64,000 nucleotides of DNA. Origin: Plotosus lineatus (Eukaryota; Chordata; Actinopteri; Siluriformes; Plotosidae). The DNA is taken from positions 402,501 through 466,500 of the forward strand of contig CM045745.1 in assembly GCA_024760905.1 (NCBI GenBank). The letters are read 5' to 3'. Of the stretch, positions 13,954 to 24,645 are shown in pieces (within the stretch, counting starts at the first letter, position 1; every line of letters starts with the position of its first letter). Below the pieces are notes generated by a model. That model saw only the letters and a list, made by a program, of their open reading frames with translations, was not told the DNA's origin and ran no database searches. The position numbers were made by a program, and so were the translations under genes.

Positions 13954-14837
13954 CGTGAGGCGCTCCACCGAAATTAGGCGCTTGTCACACAGAACACTTT
14001 TGAGATAAAGGCCAGAAAAGTAAAAATGGTCAATTTTTAATCGAAATTCGGATTTTTGCATCAACTATTAAAACAAGTATTCAACTATCACTTGCTCATG
14101 TGAAATCGACTAAAACTCACCAAAATGTATTTTTCTTTCCATTTTTCTGATGAGTACCCTCATAAATCTAGATAAAAATAGTAGTTAACTTACTCGTTTT
14201 CGTTGCAATTATTCACCGAGTTCGGTACAAGACACATAACCCATACACCAGAAGAACGGTCGTGAAGTCGTCTCTCCATTTTGGATACTGTTTTGATATT
14301 AAAATGCCGTTTCAGTGAATAAAATAAAGGATATAATAATGATATACATGTAAACAATGCAGGCTAGTTGCTCAGGAAAATCTGAAATGAGCACAATGAT
14401 TGGTCAACTCGGGCTTGCACATGCTCAGTGCCCGTCACACATTAACTTCTGGTTTAAGTCCTGACTCTAGTACCGCATGTGGAACTTATCTCCGACTTTC
14501 TCTTCAATAACAGTCAGTAAGTTTATTTATAAGATTTTGAATACACATAATTTCTGGAAAAGGAGAGTGAAATGTCATCTGTGATGTCTAGCAGCATTAG
14601 TATAGATGTTAAATTCCACGCTAGAATTTGGCTGTGAAGATGATTAGTTCTCTCTCTCTTACACACACTGTGCAAACGGTTAAATGAGCAGCATCCAGAT
14701 GAACTAGTGCGATTTGAATGGAAGAAAATATATGTATGGCTGGGTCTACAAAATGTGAAAAATGTAGTGCCTGAAGGGAGTGGGGTAAATGAGTGCAAAT
14801 GGTGCAATGCACAAATGAGCAGTCACCCACTGCTTTC

Positions 14838-14899
<62 letters not shown>

Positions 14900-15582
14900 A
14901 TACCTCAGGTCTGCTGGAGTATTAAGAAAAAGACATGATTCCATTGCAATTCAGTCAAAGAAAATCCCATATGCTCAGTATTATGTACTTTAGAAACTTA
15001 ATGAGTATTGTAGGAGTATTGGTATTTTTCTCTGCATGCAAAATGCGATGATGGAATTTTTTTGATCATTTGATGTGTGTGTAATCTTGTCTGGACTGGA
15101 CATGCTGGATCGTGGGTTGTTTATTTTTGTACAAAAATTGGTCAAGACCTGAAAAATACTCAACTGTTTCATACCTTTTACATATAAACAAACTGACGAT
15201 GATGATGGCTGCTGTGTTGATGAAGATTTTGATATTGATGAAGAGGCATCTGTTAATAAATGACTGGTGTTTGTGAACATGTGATTTTATCTGCATTTCT
15301 CTTATCATCTCTTCCTAGACATGTTTTCTAAAAGTCTGAAGTGCATAAAAATGTTTGGTTGCTATGGACTAATGATGTTGGAAGAAGTGCAATCTTTGTG
15401 CTCATTTTTCTCTAAAACGTCTTTTGAAATTTTTTAGTATATAAGAAATGGCATAGCTCGCTCAGTTTTCAAGGTAATGACAAACTTTTTGCTGCATTTT
15501 GCAGCTTTTGGTCTCCTCTATCCAACTGTGTAAAAATCTCATTTTTGGACACAAGAGCCTACTTTCGATAGAGTGGCTCGCG
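13954..15582 (+). mobile_element. Unfamiliar 1.63-kb DNA element with 32-bp imperfect TIRs
   Basis: Inserted at TA (13952-13953 and 15583-15584) inside M5. The terminal inverted repeats start CGTGAGGCGCTCCACCGAAA on the left and CGCGAGCCACTCTATCGAAA on the right (reverse strand), and 25 of the first 32 positions agree. The interior contains a GT/GA microsatellite (14843-14894) and AT-rich sequence. No transposase motif is visible in any frame, so it is probably non-autonomous. Confidence 0.65.
14843..14894 (+). repeat. (GT)n(GA)n microsatellite
   Basis: A GT run changes to a GA run at about 14868, within the 1.63-kb element. Confidence 0.95.
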
Positions 15583-16211
15583 TATAAGATATTTTTTCAT
15601 TTTCTGTGTTTACAACATCACATATATAATATAGCATGATGTATGAAGAAAATTTCCCTGCAAATACAGGGTGGCCTGCACAGGCAAAAAATAATAATAA
15701 AAATTCTCCTTCCCAGGTGAATCTTTTTTTTATCATGTTATTGCCAACAAAGAATTTTTAAGCCTGGCCTTAATTAAATGTAATGCCTCTTTTGCTTATT
15801 TTTGAATGATATCGTAAAATCACCGTCCATTTTTTATATAGTTTAATGTAAAAATATGCAATAAGTTTTGCGCACCTGAGTTAATAAAATGTGTAACGTG
15901 GGCGTGTGCTGCACACCTCATGGGGGGAAAAGAGACTGTGACTGTTTACTGAAGAACTCCAAGTTATTTACAGTAATTACAACACAAGGATATAAAAGGT
16001 AATTGTGACTTGGAGACTATTTCTGTTTTGGAATGGTGCGGTTTGAGGGTCAGACAGAACAGAACTGAAACAATTATAACCTGTTTGGGTATTCTTTAAT
16101 TTCTCAACACAGTGTTTCTTCATTTACTTAACAAAACCTCATCTGTGTGATTAAGTCAACTATTTACTTTTTATTAATTTGTTGGGTGGCTTTAAAAATT
16201 GTAAAGAACCT

Positions 16212-16242
<31 letters not shown>

Positions 16243-17596
16243 AAACCAGATCCTCAATTTTGGGTGTCCAGTGTCTGGTCTAGGTGTCCAAACAACTGCC
16301 AGAGTAAAATAAAATAGTGTCAGGAAACACCATACATGGCTGCCAAACGCAATAAATATTAGGACAGCAAGGTAACAGTTTGGAAGCGCAGTCGTCTAAG
16401 AATGTCTCCGGTTATGATTTCCATTCCCTGAAACTAAGAAACCCAACAATGCTCTCGCAACACAACGGGTCAGTGCACAGAGATTGAAGTGAAAGAACTG
16501 CCCCAATCCCAACCCCACATGAACCACAAGCCTGAGCACCTGACATCAGCAGCAACATACAATAGAAACCATTTTGTTGAAAAGCATGGAGAACATTATA
16601 AGAGCAAAACAGGACTAAATCTGGAATGTGATGTTTAACACACACACGGGGATGGAACTAAGGTGAAGTGAGGTGCAGGAGCCAAAAATGTCGGCGAAAT
16701 AAAATGTAATTGGTTTGGAATTGAGACTCAAAAATAGCAACATGTGGTACAAAGTCAAACTCGGCATGGAGACACTGATGTGCATTGAGAAAGAGCAGCA
16801 TTCCAGAGAAAAAGCAAAGAAAGAATGTTTCTCTGAAACATCCTCCACGCCCACATGGAGAAGTTCGGGAATACAAGGCGGACTTCACATGCCAAGACAG
16901 TTGATTTGTCTTTGTAAAGTGCTGGTCATGTGACAGAGTAGCATCAGTTCATGGATCTGACAAACAGTTTGGACTAAAGCATCAAAATGCTGAGATGTTG
17001 TTCATTCTAATTCAGGGGGAGGGGGAGACGAACCATGTCTTAAGCAGTGATGACACATTAAACGATTGACACATGTGAATCACTTTGCCACTGAGCAACA
17101 CGTGAACCGAATGGTGTGAGAATCTAAAATCACTTCACAGCTCAGCTTTTATTGCCTTGGTAACCATCTTTCATGTTAAAAATCATTACCCATGAAATCA
17201 GCATGAAATCACCAGCAGAATTTTGCCTCTCATCACCCATTTTACTGCTGATCATTGACTTTGCTTGGTCCCATGGCGCTCGTCATTTTCTGCGTCGGTG
17301 CGGATTTAGAACCGAGGTTCCCATCTTTAGTCCTGGGCCATTTCTCTTGCACATTTAGGTGCTTTCCTTGTTCCTAACAATCCTCATGTAACCAATTAGT
17401 TAATTAATATCACTTAAATGACTTAAAATGGGTGTGGTGAAGCAGGAAAAACACTAAATTACACAAAAAACTTTACAGTGAAAGAAGTGGCAGATAATAC
17501 ATCATTTGTTTTATAGTCGACAATAAATGAAGCAATGGTTCTTTTAAACCTTAGAATATCAGGATAAATATCACAACCTACTTCCAGGGAGGGCAA

Positions 17597-17627
<31 letters not shown>

Positions 17628-17817
17628 GAAGTAGCATATGCTAATAAGCATGCCGATAGAAAAGTCAACCAGCAGTGCGCAGTAGCACATTTACAGCACT
17701 GTCAGCATATTGACATTTGATCTTACTCATTGAGTCATGAAATTCTCCACATCAGCACTTCATCATGACCACCACAGTTACCTTGTGTATTATTCTCGTG
17801 TTGAAGTGAGAAGTGAG

Positions 17818-18054
17818 GCCGGTGCTTATCCCCGGTTTCCGTAGCGTGAAGCTACTTTGAGTTCAGCTCCTCCTGGATGGGATGCTAGTCCATTGCAAGT
17901 TACCTTCCCAATATATTTTTACTGGTACCCATTTATACTGCTGGGTGAACAGAGGCACACTTGTGGTTAAGACCTTGCCCAAGTGTCTGGGATTCGAACA
18001 CACAACCTCCTGATCATGAGCCCAGCACCCTAAACACTATGCCACCAGCCCCAC
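17818..18054 (-). mobile_element. Second SINE-like family, copy 1
   Basis: Shares GGTGCTTATCC, GATGCTAGTCCAT, TATTTTTACTGGTACCCATT, GGTGAACAGAGGCACACTTG and CCTCCTGATCATGAG with 50248-50497. Read on the minus strand, the end near 18050 has a tRNA-like arrangement with a B-box-like GTTCGAATCCC (reverse of GGGATTCGAAC). It directly abuts M3. Confidence 0.6.
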
Positions 18055-18056
18055 CA

Positions 18057-18696
18057 AGGTCGGCCTTAAAAATATCTTTGTTGGCCGTAACATGGGCGGT
18101 TGGGCCGAAATTCTACATAAAAACCCCGCCTGAGCAGTCACACACAAAAAATAAAAATATATTGGCTGTTTGTGTTGAAAAAATGCGTGTGTGTCCCCTA
18201 TCACTATCACACACCGTACTAAAAAGTGACCAAAGTGAAATCAGTACCAACCACGCCTTATGATTGGTCAAATTCACCAGTTTGGTGAAACGGCGATTCT
18301 CATTGGCCAGTACTGTCTTAACAACAGCGGTGGAAAGCATGATGGAAGGGGACAACAATAAGGGAAAAAAACTGTTCTGTCACTATTAAAGGTTCCAATG
18401 TGAAAATAATAAACAAATTAATGCGTTTCAAATTGAGCAACACATTTGCTGACATTTCAGCGCTCCTGCTTTAATCTTGCTGTTTATCAACTGCTTTGTG
18501 TAAATAACTCCTGGTTTTATTCTTTTGCTGAACCACAAATCACCCAAATGTTGAAATATGAGACACTACAGTAATATAAAGGAGAATAAATCTGATATTT
18601 TGGATTTTTAAATCAGGTTAAAGGCGCGAAAACAAACATTTTATTTTATTTATCATTATGATGCTAACCGAGCTACAGCGGCTGAAGCGAACTTTA

Positions 18697-18727
<31 letters not shown>

Positions 18728-19074
18728 TATTTTATTTATTTATTTTATTTTTCGCAGCAGCGCGAAGTGTTACGTAGGTATTTGTTAGTTGTTGAGGGCA
18801 ATATTAAAAGTTGACATGTTGAAGAAACCTTCATACTCTGTTGATTACAACATGAAAAGAATAAAGTTTGATATTCAGTATGTTGATTTCAAATATAACA
18901 TTTATTTCATTCTTCTGTGTTTACAACATCACATACATAATATAGCATGATGTATGAAAAAATTTCCCCGCGAATCCCGGTGGCCTGCACAGGCAAAGAA
19001 AAAAAAAAAATTCCTCCCTCCCGGGGGAATCTTTTATCATGTTATTGCCAGCAAAGAATTTAAGCCTGGCCTAA
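18057..19074 (-). mobile_element. M-family MITE, long copy M3
   Basis: It starts AAGGTCGGCCTTAAAAATAT at the left and ends AATTTAAGCCTGGCCTAA at the right. It matches M1 and M2 except at about 18459-18757. There, an unrelated 300 bp containing (TTTA)n (18690-18752) replaces about 30 bp, so it is either an insertion or a remnant of a longer parent. Confidence 0.7.
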
Positions 19075-19328
19075 GTTAAACACCTCAGCAGAGCTCCCCA
19101 TCATCAGGTCATCCAGCATTTCTTTTTTGCATTAAATATCTACTACATTTGTGGGGGGGAGGGGGGGGGGAAGACACACAACACACACAGTCTCTTGTTG
19201 CTAAAAAAAGTGCTTCCTTTCCTCCCTTTGCTGTTCAAGGTCAGGTACAGTTCACAGCAGGCTGGAGAAATAACTGCTTACACTGTAGAGCCCCATGCTG
19301 TGTATTCAGCTGACGATATTAATCCCCA

Positions 19329-19329
<1 letters not shown>

Positions 19330-19376
<47 letters not shown>
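19330..19376 (+). repeat. (CA)n microsatellite
   Basis: Uninterrupted CA run of about 46 nt. Confidence 0.95.
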
Positions 19377-19380
<4 letters not shown>

Positions 19381-19695
19381 TTTGGAGAGTTCACAAATGT
19401 TTACACGTTTGCGTTCCCATTTTTTTTTCCCAGCAAAGTTATGGACAGTAAAGTTTGTGCAGGAGGCAGCAAGAGTCAGAAAATAAGAAAACGACACAGA
19501 ACCTGATGGGAGGCTGAGATCGGAGATGGGCTGCACAGTCAGCAGGACCAACCAAACAGTGTCATGAGTAACAGCACACATTAAGCTTTCTGTTTAATGC
19601 CTGCCAGATATGCACAGAGGGAAACGGGAGGGTTAGCATAAGTTGAGTGAGTGTTCCGTACAACAGGGTTAAACTGGACTACAGCTCCCACTTTA

Positions 19696-21573
19696 ACCCC
19701 GCCATGGCCGGTCCCAAGCCCGGATGAGAAAGGAGGAGGGTTAGGCAAAGGGCCAGCACCCCATCCCTGTAAAAACAACGCCAACAAGAAATCAAAATCC
19801 AAATCTAGCAACTCTCCTGGAAAAGGATGGATTTCCAGCTGGAGTACCTATGACGCTGAGTGGTGAAAGCAAGAGCCATCTGGAAGCCATTCAGCCGACC
19901 TCCATCCTCACAACCAGAAAGACCACCACCATCAGTACATAGAATGTACGGACCATGTATGAAGAAGCAGGGAAAACGGCACAAGTGACTCAGAGATGAG
20001 GAATTATGGCCTCACCATCCTTGAGATCTGCGAGTCCCGATGGACAGGCAGTGGCAAGAGGAGACTCGACTGGAGAAACCTTGCTGCTTTCTGGTCATGA
20101 GGGAGAGAATGCTCCACACACCAAGGGAGTGGCACTGATACTTTCCAAAACAGCAGAGAGAGCTCTCATTGGATGGGAAGCCCATGGGCCATGCATCTTA
20201 ACGGCATCCTTCAGGACCAAAAAGAAACGGCTCAACATGAACATCATTCAGTGCTCCGCCCCTACCAATGAAGGCGATGATGTAGATAAGGAGGAATTCT
20301 TCAACAGACTCCAGACTATCATTGAGACCTTCCCAAACAGAGACCTCGACATCATCATGGGAGACATGAACGCCAAGGTGGGCAGTAACAATCAGGGCTA
20401 TACAGAATCATGGGTCAACAAGGTCTGGGCAAGATGAACAACAATGGGGAGAGGTTTACAGACTTTTGTGCTTTAAATAACTTCGTTATTGGAGGTACTC
20501 TCTTCCCCCATAAGCACACCCACAAGGCAACCTGGGTCTCACCGGACCACAACACCGAAAATCAGATTGACCATGTGAGCATCGCCAGAAAGTTCCACCG
20601 GTCGTTACAAGACGTCCAGGTCAAAGAGGGGGCGGGCAGACATCGCTTCCGACCACCATCTACTGGTGGCTCGACTCAAGCTCAAGCTGAAGAGGAACTG
20701 GAGTGAGAGAACAGGAATACACCAGCACTTCAACATGAGACTCCTAAAGCATTCAGGGATGCTGGAGGAATATAGACTGACCCTCACAAATAGGTTCCAA
20801 GTCCTCCACGAGCTGCTTCAAGAAGAAATCGTAGATGGAAAATGGAAGGTGGTGAGAGAGTCAGTGACATCAACCTGCCGAGAGATACTGGGCTACAAGA
20901 CTCGCAGCCACAAAGATAGGATAACAGACGACTCTTTGGAAAAGACCTCAGATAGAAAGGAAAAGAAGTCAGCACTTAACACCAGCCATAAAAGAACAGA
21001 GATCTGGACTTTACTGACAACCTGGCACTGCTCTCACATGCTCAACATCAGATGCAAGAAAAAACAAGCATCGTGGCAGAGACCTCATCCCAGCTCGGTC
21101 TGAACATCCATCGAGGGAAAAGCAAGGTCCTGAAAGTCAACACCACCAGCACATCCCCTATCGTTCTGGGAGACGAGGCATTAGAGGAGGTGAACAGCTT
21201 CACTTACCTCGGCAACATCGTCGACTACAAGGTAGGGACAGATGCAGATGTAAAGGCCAGAATAAACAAGGCCAGGATAGCCTTTTTTTACAGCTCAAGA
21301 ACATCTGAGCTTCAAGATACCTATCAGCCAACACCAAGATAAGGCTCTTCAACACCAACGTGAAGTCTGTCCTACTATATGGAGCTGAAACATGGAGAAC
21401 CACCGCCACGACCACAAAAAAGATCCAGACCTTCATTAAAGGCTGAGAAACACTTGGCAACGCGACCTGGATGCGGAATTCAAGAAGATGGGCTACTCAT
21501 GGGGTCAGCTGGAAAGACTGGCACAGGACAGAGACAGCTGGAGGGATCTTGTTGGCGGACAGGCTTGACCTGA
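19696..21573 (+). mobile_element. RTE-like LINE with internal deletion (family C)
   Basis: The 5' leader contains GCCGGTCCCAAGCCCGGATG (19707-19726), a motif also seen in the leader of RTE copy 1. The coding region is broken and lacks most of the reverse transcriptase. A perfect 15-bp direct repeat, ACAGCTCCCACTTTA, lies at 19681-19695 and 21574-21588 and is my candidate target-site duplication; it defines the ends given. Confidence 0.65.
19930..21573 (+). pseudogene. LINE family C endonuclease/RT ORF remnants
   Basis: The endonuclease blocks are visible across shifting frames: N-V-R-T-M-Y-E-E with the preceding tryptophan codon turned into TAG (about 19940), KGVALILSKTAERALIGWEA, MNIIQCSAPTNEGDD, DIIMGDMNAKVGSNNQGY and TWVSPDHNTENQIDHVSI. 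After 20990 the text jumps to the late RT palm and thumb: D-N-L-A-L-L-S-H, LGLNIHRGKSKVLKVNTTST, NSFTYLGNIVD, then LFNTNVKSVLLYGAETWRT in another frame. The fingers and most of the palm are deleted, and the catalytic box has degenerated (usual FADDLALL; here TDNLALL). The family resembles LINE ORFs often labelled 'craniofacial development protein 2-like' in fish. Confidence 0.75.
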
Positions 21574-21995
21574 ACAGCTCCCACTTTACCAAGGACTCCA
21601 ATGTCATTGAATAATGTTACCCCTCTTATACCCCGGCACAGCTGCATACTCAATTCTGATTGGTCAAAAGGTGTTGAGGTATTTTTCTCAAAAATTACAG
21701 ATCACATGGCTACCTTACACTTAGTCTTCTCTTTTTATAATTTATGGGCTCATAATAGTCTTGATTGTGAATCTTTACAGGGAGAGACATTGCATTTACA
21801 TTTGATGACGTCATCTATAGATTTTTTTTAAAACACATCCCCTCTGTTAAAATCGTCCAAGTCGCCAAGTATCAAAGACGCAAGAAACACCAGAGAACCG
21901 CTGAAAGAGTCCTGATTTACAAACGTAACCGGTAAGGGAGTGAAATACAAATGTGTAATGTGAGAATACAGCAGTGCCAGGCGAGAAAACAAGTA

Positions 21996-22779
21996 CAGTG
22001 ATACCTCTGCTCACGAACATAATTGGTTCCCAGAAAGTGTTTGTGAGGCGAAAAGTTCGTCTTCCGAACATTTATTTCCCATAAGAAACCATTAAAATGA
22101 GAATAATCCGTTCCCAGGTCCCCATAAAACATAATTTTCTACTAAATAAGCCTTAAAACTACACAAAAATATACCTTATTTTATGTATAATAAATGTCTA
22201 TTGTATTGTAATTAAAGAAATAAACTGTACTGTATAATAAAGTCGTTTTATTTACCTTTGTGATGGTAGTTGATGGCTTAATGGAATTGAGTGGGAGGAG
22301 GAGGGAGTGGGAGGAGGAGGAAGGGAGGGACTTACTGTTTGGAAGGAGTGTTTGGAAACACCCTTAGCCACACACGCACCCTTAATCGCTTCCTTGTTCT
22401 TAAGGATGGTGGTAGACTTAGTGTACTGGTACTGGGACGCTGAGTCACACAAACGCACACCTCGTTCGTGTTTTTCAATGATCTCCGCCTGTGGTGGGGT
22501 CTTTTTCGGTCCCATAATAGCAAAAGTACACTCAATATGGTCCAAAATGTCTATCAAACACAAACCACTTCCGCATTCAAAGAAAGGGGTGTGATGAACT
22601 GTGACGCCGTGAGCGTCGGCCAGCTTCTCTCGTGGCCGCCACCGTGGCGCTGTTCGACCGCGTGGTTTGATTCGTCCGCCGAAAACTAGTTCGTCAGCAG
22701 AGACAATATGCTCGCAAATTTAATGTTCTTGAGGCGAAAAGTTCGTGAGCTTAAGCGTTCGTCAGCGGAGGTTTTACTG
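21996..22779 (-). mobile_element. pogo/Tigger-like MITE, family P1
   Basis: The termini are CAGTGATACCTCTGCTCACG at the left and the inverted match ending CGGAGGTTTTACTG, flanked by TA at 21994-21995 and 22780-22781. The minus strand carries an N-terminal transposase remnant (22318-22515). The right TA is shared with the next element. Confidence 0.85.
22318..22515 (-). pseudogene. pogo/Tigger transposase N-terminal HTH remnant
   Basis: From the ATG at 22515 the minus strand reads M-G-P-K-K-T-P-P-Q-A-E-I-I-E-K-H-E-R-G-V, then R-L-C-D-S-A-S-Q-Y and K-S-T-T-I-L-K-N-K-E-A-I. This is the psq/CENP-B-type helix-turn-helix of Tigger transposases, with one small deletion between the Y-x-Y and K-S-T segments. 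The DDE catalytic region is absent, so the element cannot move itself. Confidence 0.75.
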
Positions 22780-22781
22780 TA

Positions 22782-23420
22782 CAGTGAGTCGTTGACTTAC
22801 AACCGCGTTTGGTTCTGGCAGACCGGTCGTATAACTCGATCTGGTTGTATGTTGACCTTCCATCCAAATACACTCACGCCAAACAAAAACATGAATAAAA
22901 CTCTCGCATTTAAATCTATACATCTATTCTCAATTCCACGTCACTGTGACACGCAGCAGAGAGCCAATCCTTTCTGTACTCCACTGTGTGGGCGGGTCCC
23001 ATAGCTTCAAACTCCAATTTTATTGGACTATAACAGCCACAGACTGCGCACAAAAGGACAGACATGGAAAAACAACCCGCAGAGCAGTTCATTGCCAAAA
23101 CTTGGGACACTGCAGCGTGCGAGTCCAATAAAATTAGAGTTTCAAGGTATCGGACCCGCCCACACAGAAAGGATTGGCTGTCAGCTTCGCACCATAGTGA
23201 CGTGCATTGAAAGTAGATGAATAAATTTGCTCTGAGCAGTTAGAACGTGAATCTGCATCATCTCCTGCTTGGCCTTTTAAGATGCTGCCGCTGCCGGCAG
23301 TACAAACAACCGTCGTACACAACACTCGCGCTGCACCGCCATCAATCATCATTCACCACTTTTGCGGTCCTAAAGTCGATCAGACGTCACTCGCATAGGC
23401 CGTAAGTCAACGACCCACTG
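22782..23420 (+). mobile_element. TA-flanked MITE with long inverted repeats, family P2
   Basis: The ends CAGTGAGTCGTTGACTTACA and GTAAGTCAACGACCCACTG are inverted copies. TA flanks lie at 22780-22781 (shared with P1) and 23421-23422. A second, inner inverted repeat joins AGCCAATCCTTTCTGTACTC...CCAATTTTATTGGACT (about 22962-23030) with AGTCCAATAAAATTAGAGTT...GAAAGGATTGGCT (about 23122-23180). Confidence 0.8.
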
Positions 23421-23517
23421 TACAACCAAAAACAATCATTTACAAAACACATTCAGCAACTTAACCTATTAATTCTTAAATTATTATAAATACATCCAGG
23501 TATCATCAATGACAAAC

Positions 23518-23519
<2 letters not shown>

Positions 23520-23560
<41 letters not shown>
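23520..23560 (+). repeat. (GA)n microsatellite with GA-rich continuation
   Basis: A GA run at 23520-23559, followed by interrupted GA-rich sequence to about 23690. Confidence 0.9.
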
Positions 23561-23758
23561 CAGAAACAGAAAGAGGCAGAGAGAGTTTGTGAGTGAGAAA
23601 GCGAGCAAGAGACAGAGAGAGAGTGAGCAAGAGAGTGACAGACAGAGTGAGACGGAGAGTCAAAAGGCAGAGAAAGAGAGAGAGAGGACATGTCCATGAC
23701 AACATACAGAACTATAATCTGATGCAGTTCCTTGCTGTTTGTAAAACATCCGCTCCCC

Positions 23759-23760
<2 letters not shown>

Positions 23761-23798
<38 letters not shown>
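23761..23798 (+). repeat. (CA)n microsatellite
   Basis: Uninterrupted CA run. A second one lies at 24023-24050. Confidence 0.95.
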
Positions 23799-24645
23799 AA
23801 TTTCATCTTTCTGGGGACATAGCAGACGATGCATTCCCTGACTCTTTCCACTAACATTAACCATCAGAACTTTTACTTGAACTAAAAATGAATGCAATAT
23901 AAAACGCAAACTTCCAGTTGAAAAAAAGAGATGTCCGTCTAAAAATGTCTGCACAATGATTGGTTGAAAACATTCTTGTCCTCATTGTGTAGCAACTAAA
24001 AGCACACAACCCCCAACCAACGACACACACACACACACACACACACACACCTTCCATAGTGTAGAAGTGAAGGGGCAGCAGTGGGGGGAGGGCAGAGACA
24101 AATGCTTTGTTCATATTTTTGAGATCAGGAAGGGGGCTGGAGTAACCGGGCCAATTGCCTTGAGAGAGGCTTCTTTTCAAATGCAAGTGTGCAAGCAGCC
24201 ATTTGATTGTTGTGAATGTTGGAAACATAACTGCTCCCACTATCGTATTACGCTCCAGACTGTTCAAGGTGGCAGACGTTTGTCCAGGACGTCATGACGG
24301 GACAATATCCTGTATATAAATTGTATATTTCTATGTGCTTTATTTTCTCAAGTAAACCAATAATGATGCTGTTCCACCAGAAATCCCAGCAGTCTCCCAT
24401 GCTGGTAATGAAAGTCATGTAATGCAAAACCTAAGCGGAGCTCCACGAAAACGCGTCAGGTTTGATTGAAGGTTCAGTGTGTAAATAGTTTTGTTTTTTT
24501 AGAAAGATCTTCTTGTCACAATGAAATGCGATGTGACAGGAAGTCCCTTCTCTGCCTTCCTTCAGCACAGCAGGGATTACACACTGAAAATCCTTCATAT
24601 GAATGAATTCCCTTTGTCCCTCCCTCTCTCTCTCCCCCTCTCCTG

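Larger units (their letters stand above)
12554..15773 (-). mobile_element. M-family MITE, copy M5, interrupted twice
   Basis: The left terminus TAAGCCAGCTTTACATA is at 12554-12572, the middle part at 13393-13953 (TATCTTTGTTGGTAGTAACA...GTTGATTTCAAATA), and the right part at 15583-15773 (TATAAGATATTTTTTCATTT...AAGCCTGGCCTTAA). The gaps are filled by a pogo-like MITE (12575-13392) and a 1,629-bp element (13954-15582), both at TA dinucleotides. Removing both gives a continuous match to M1-M3. Confidence 0.75.
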
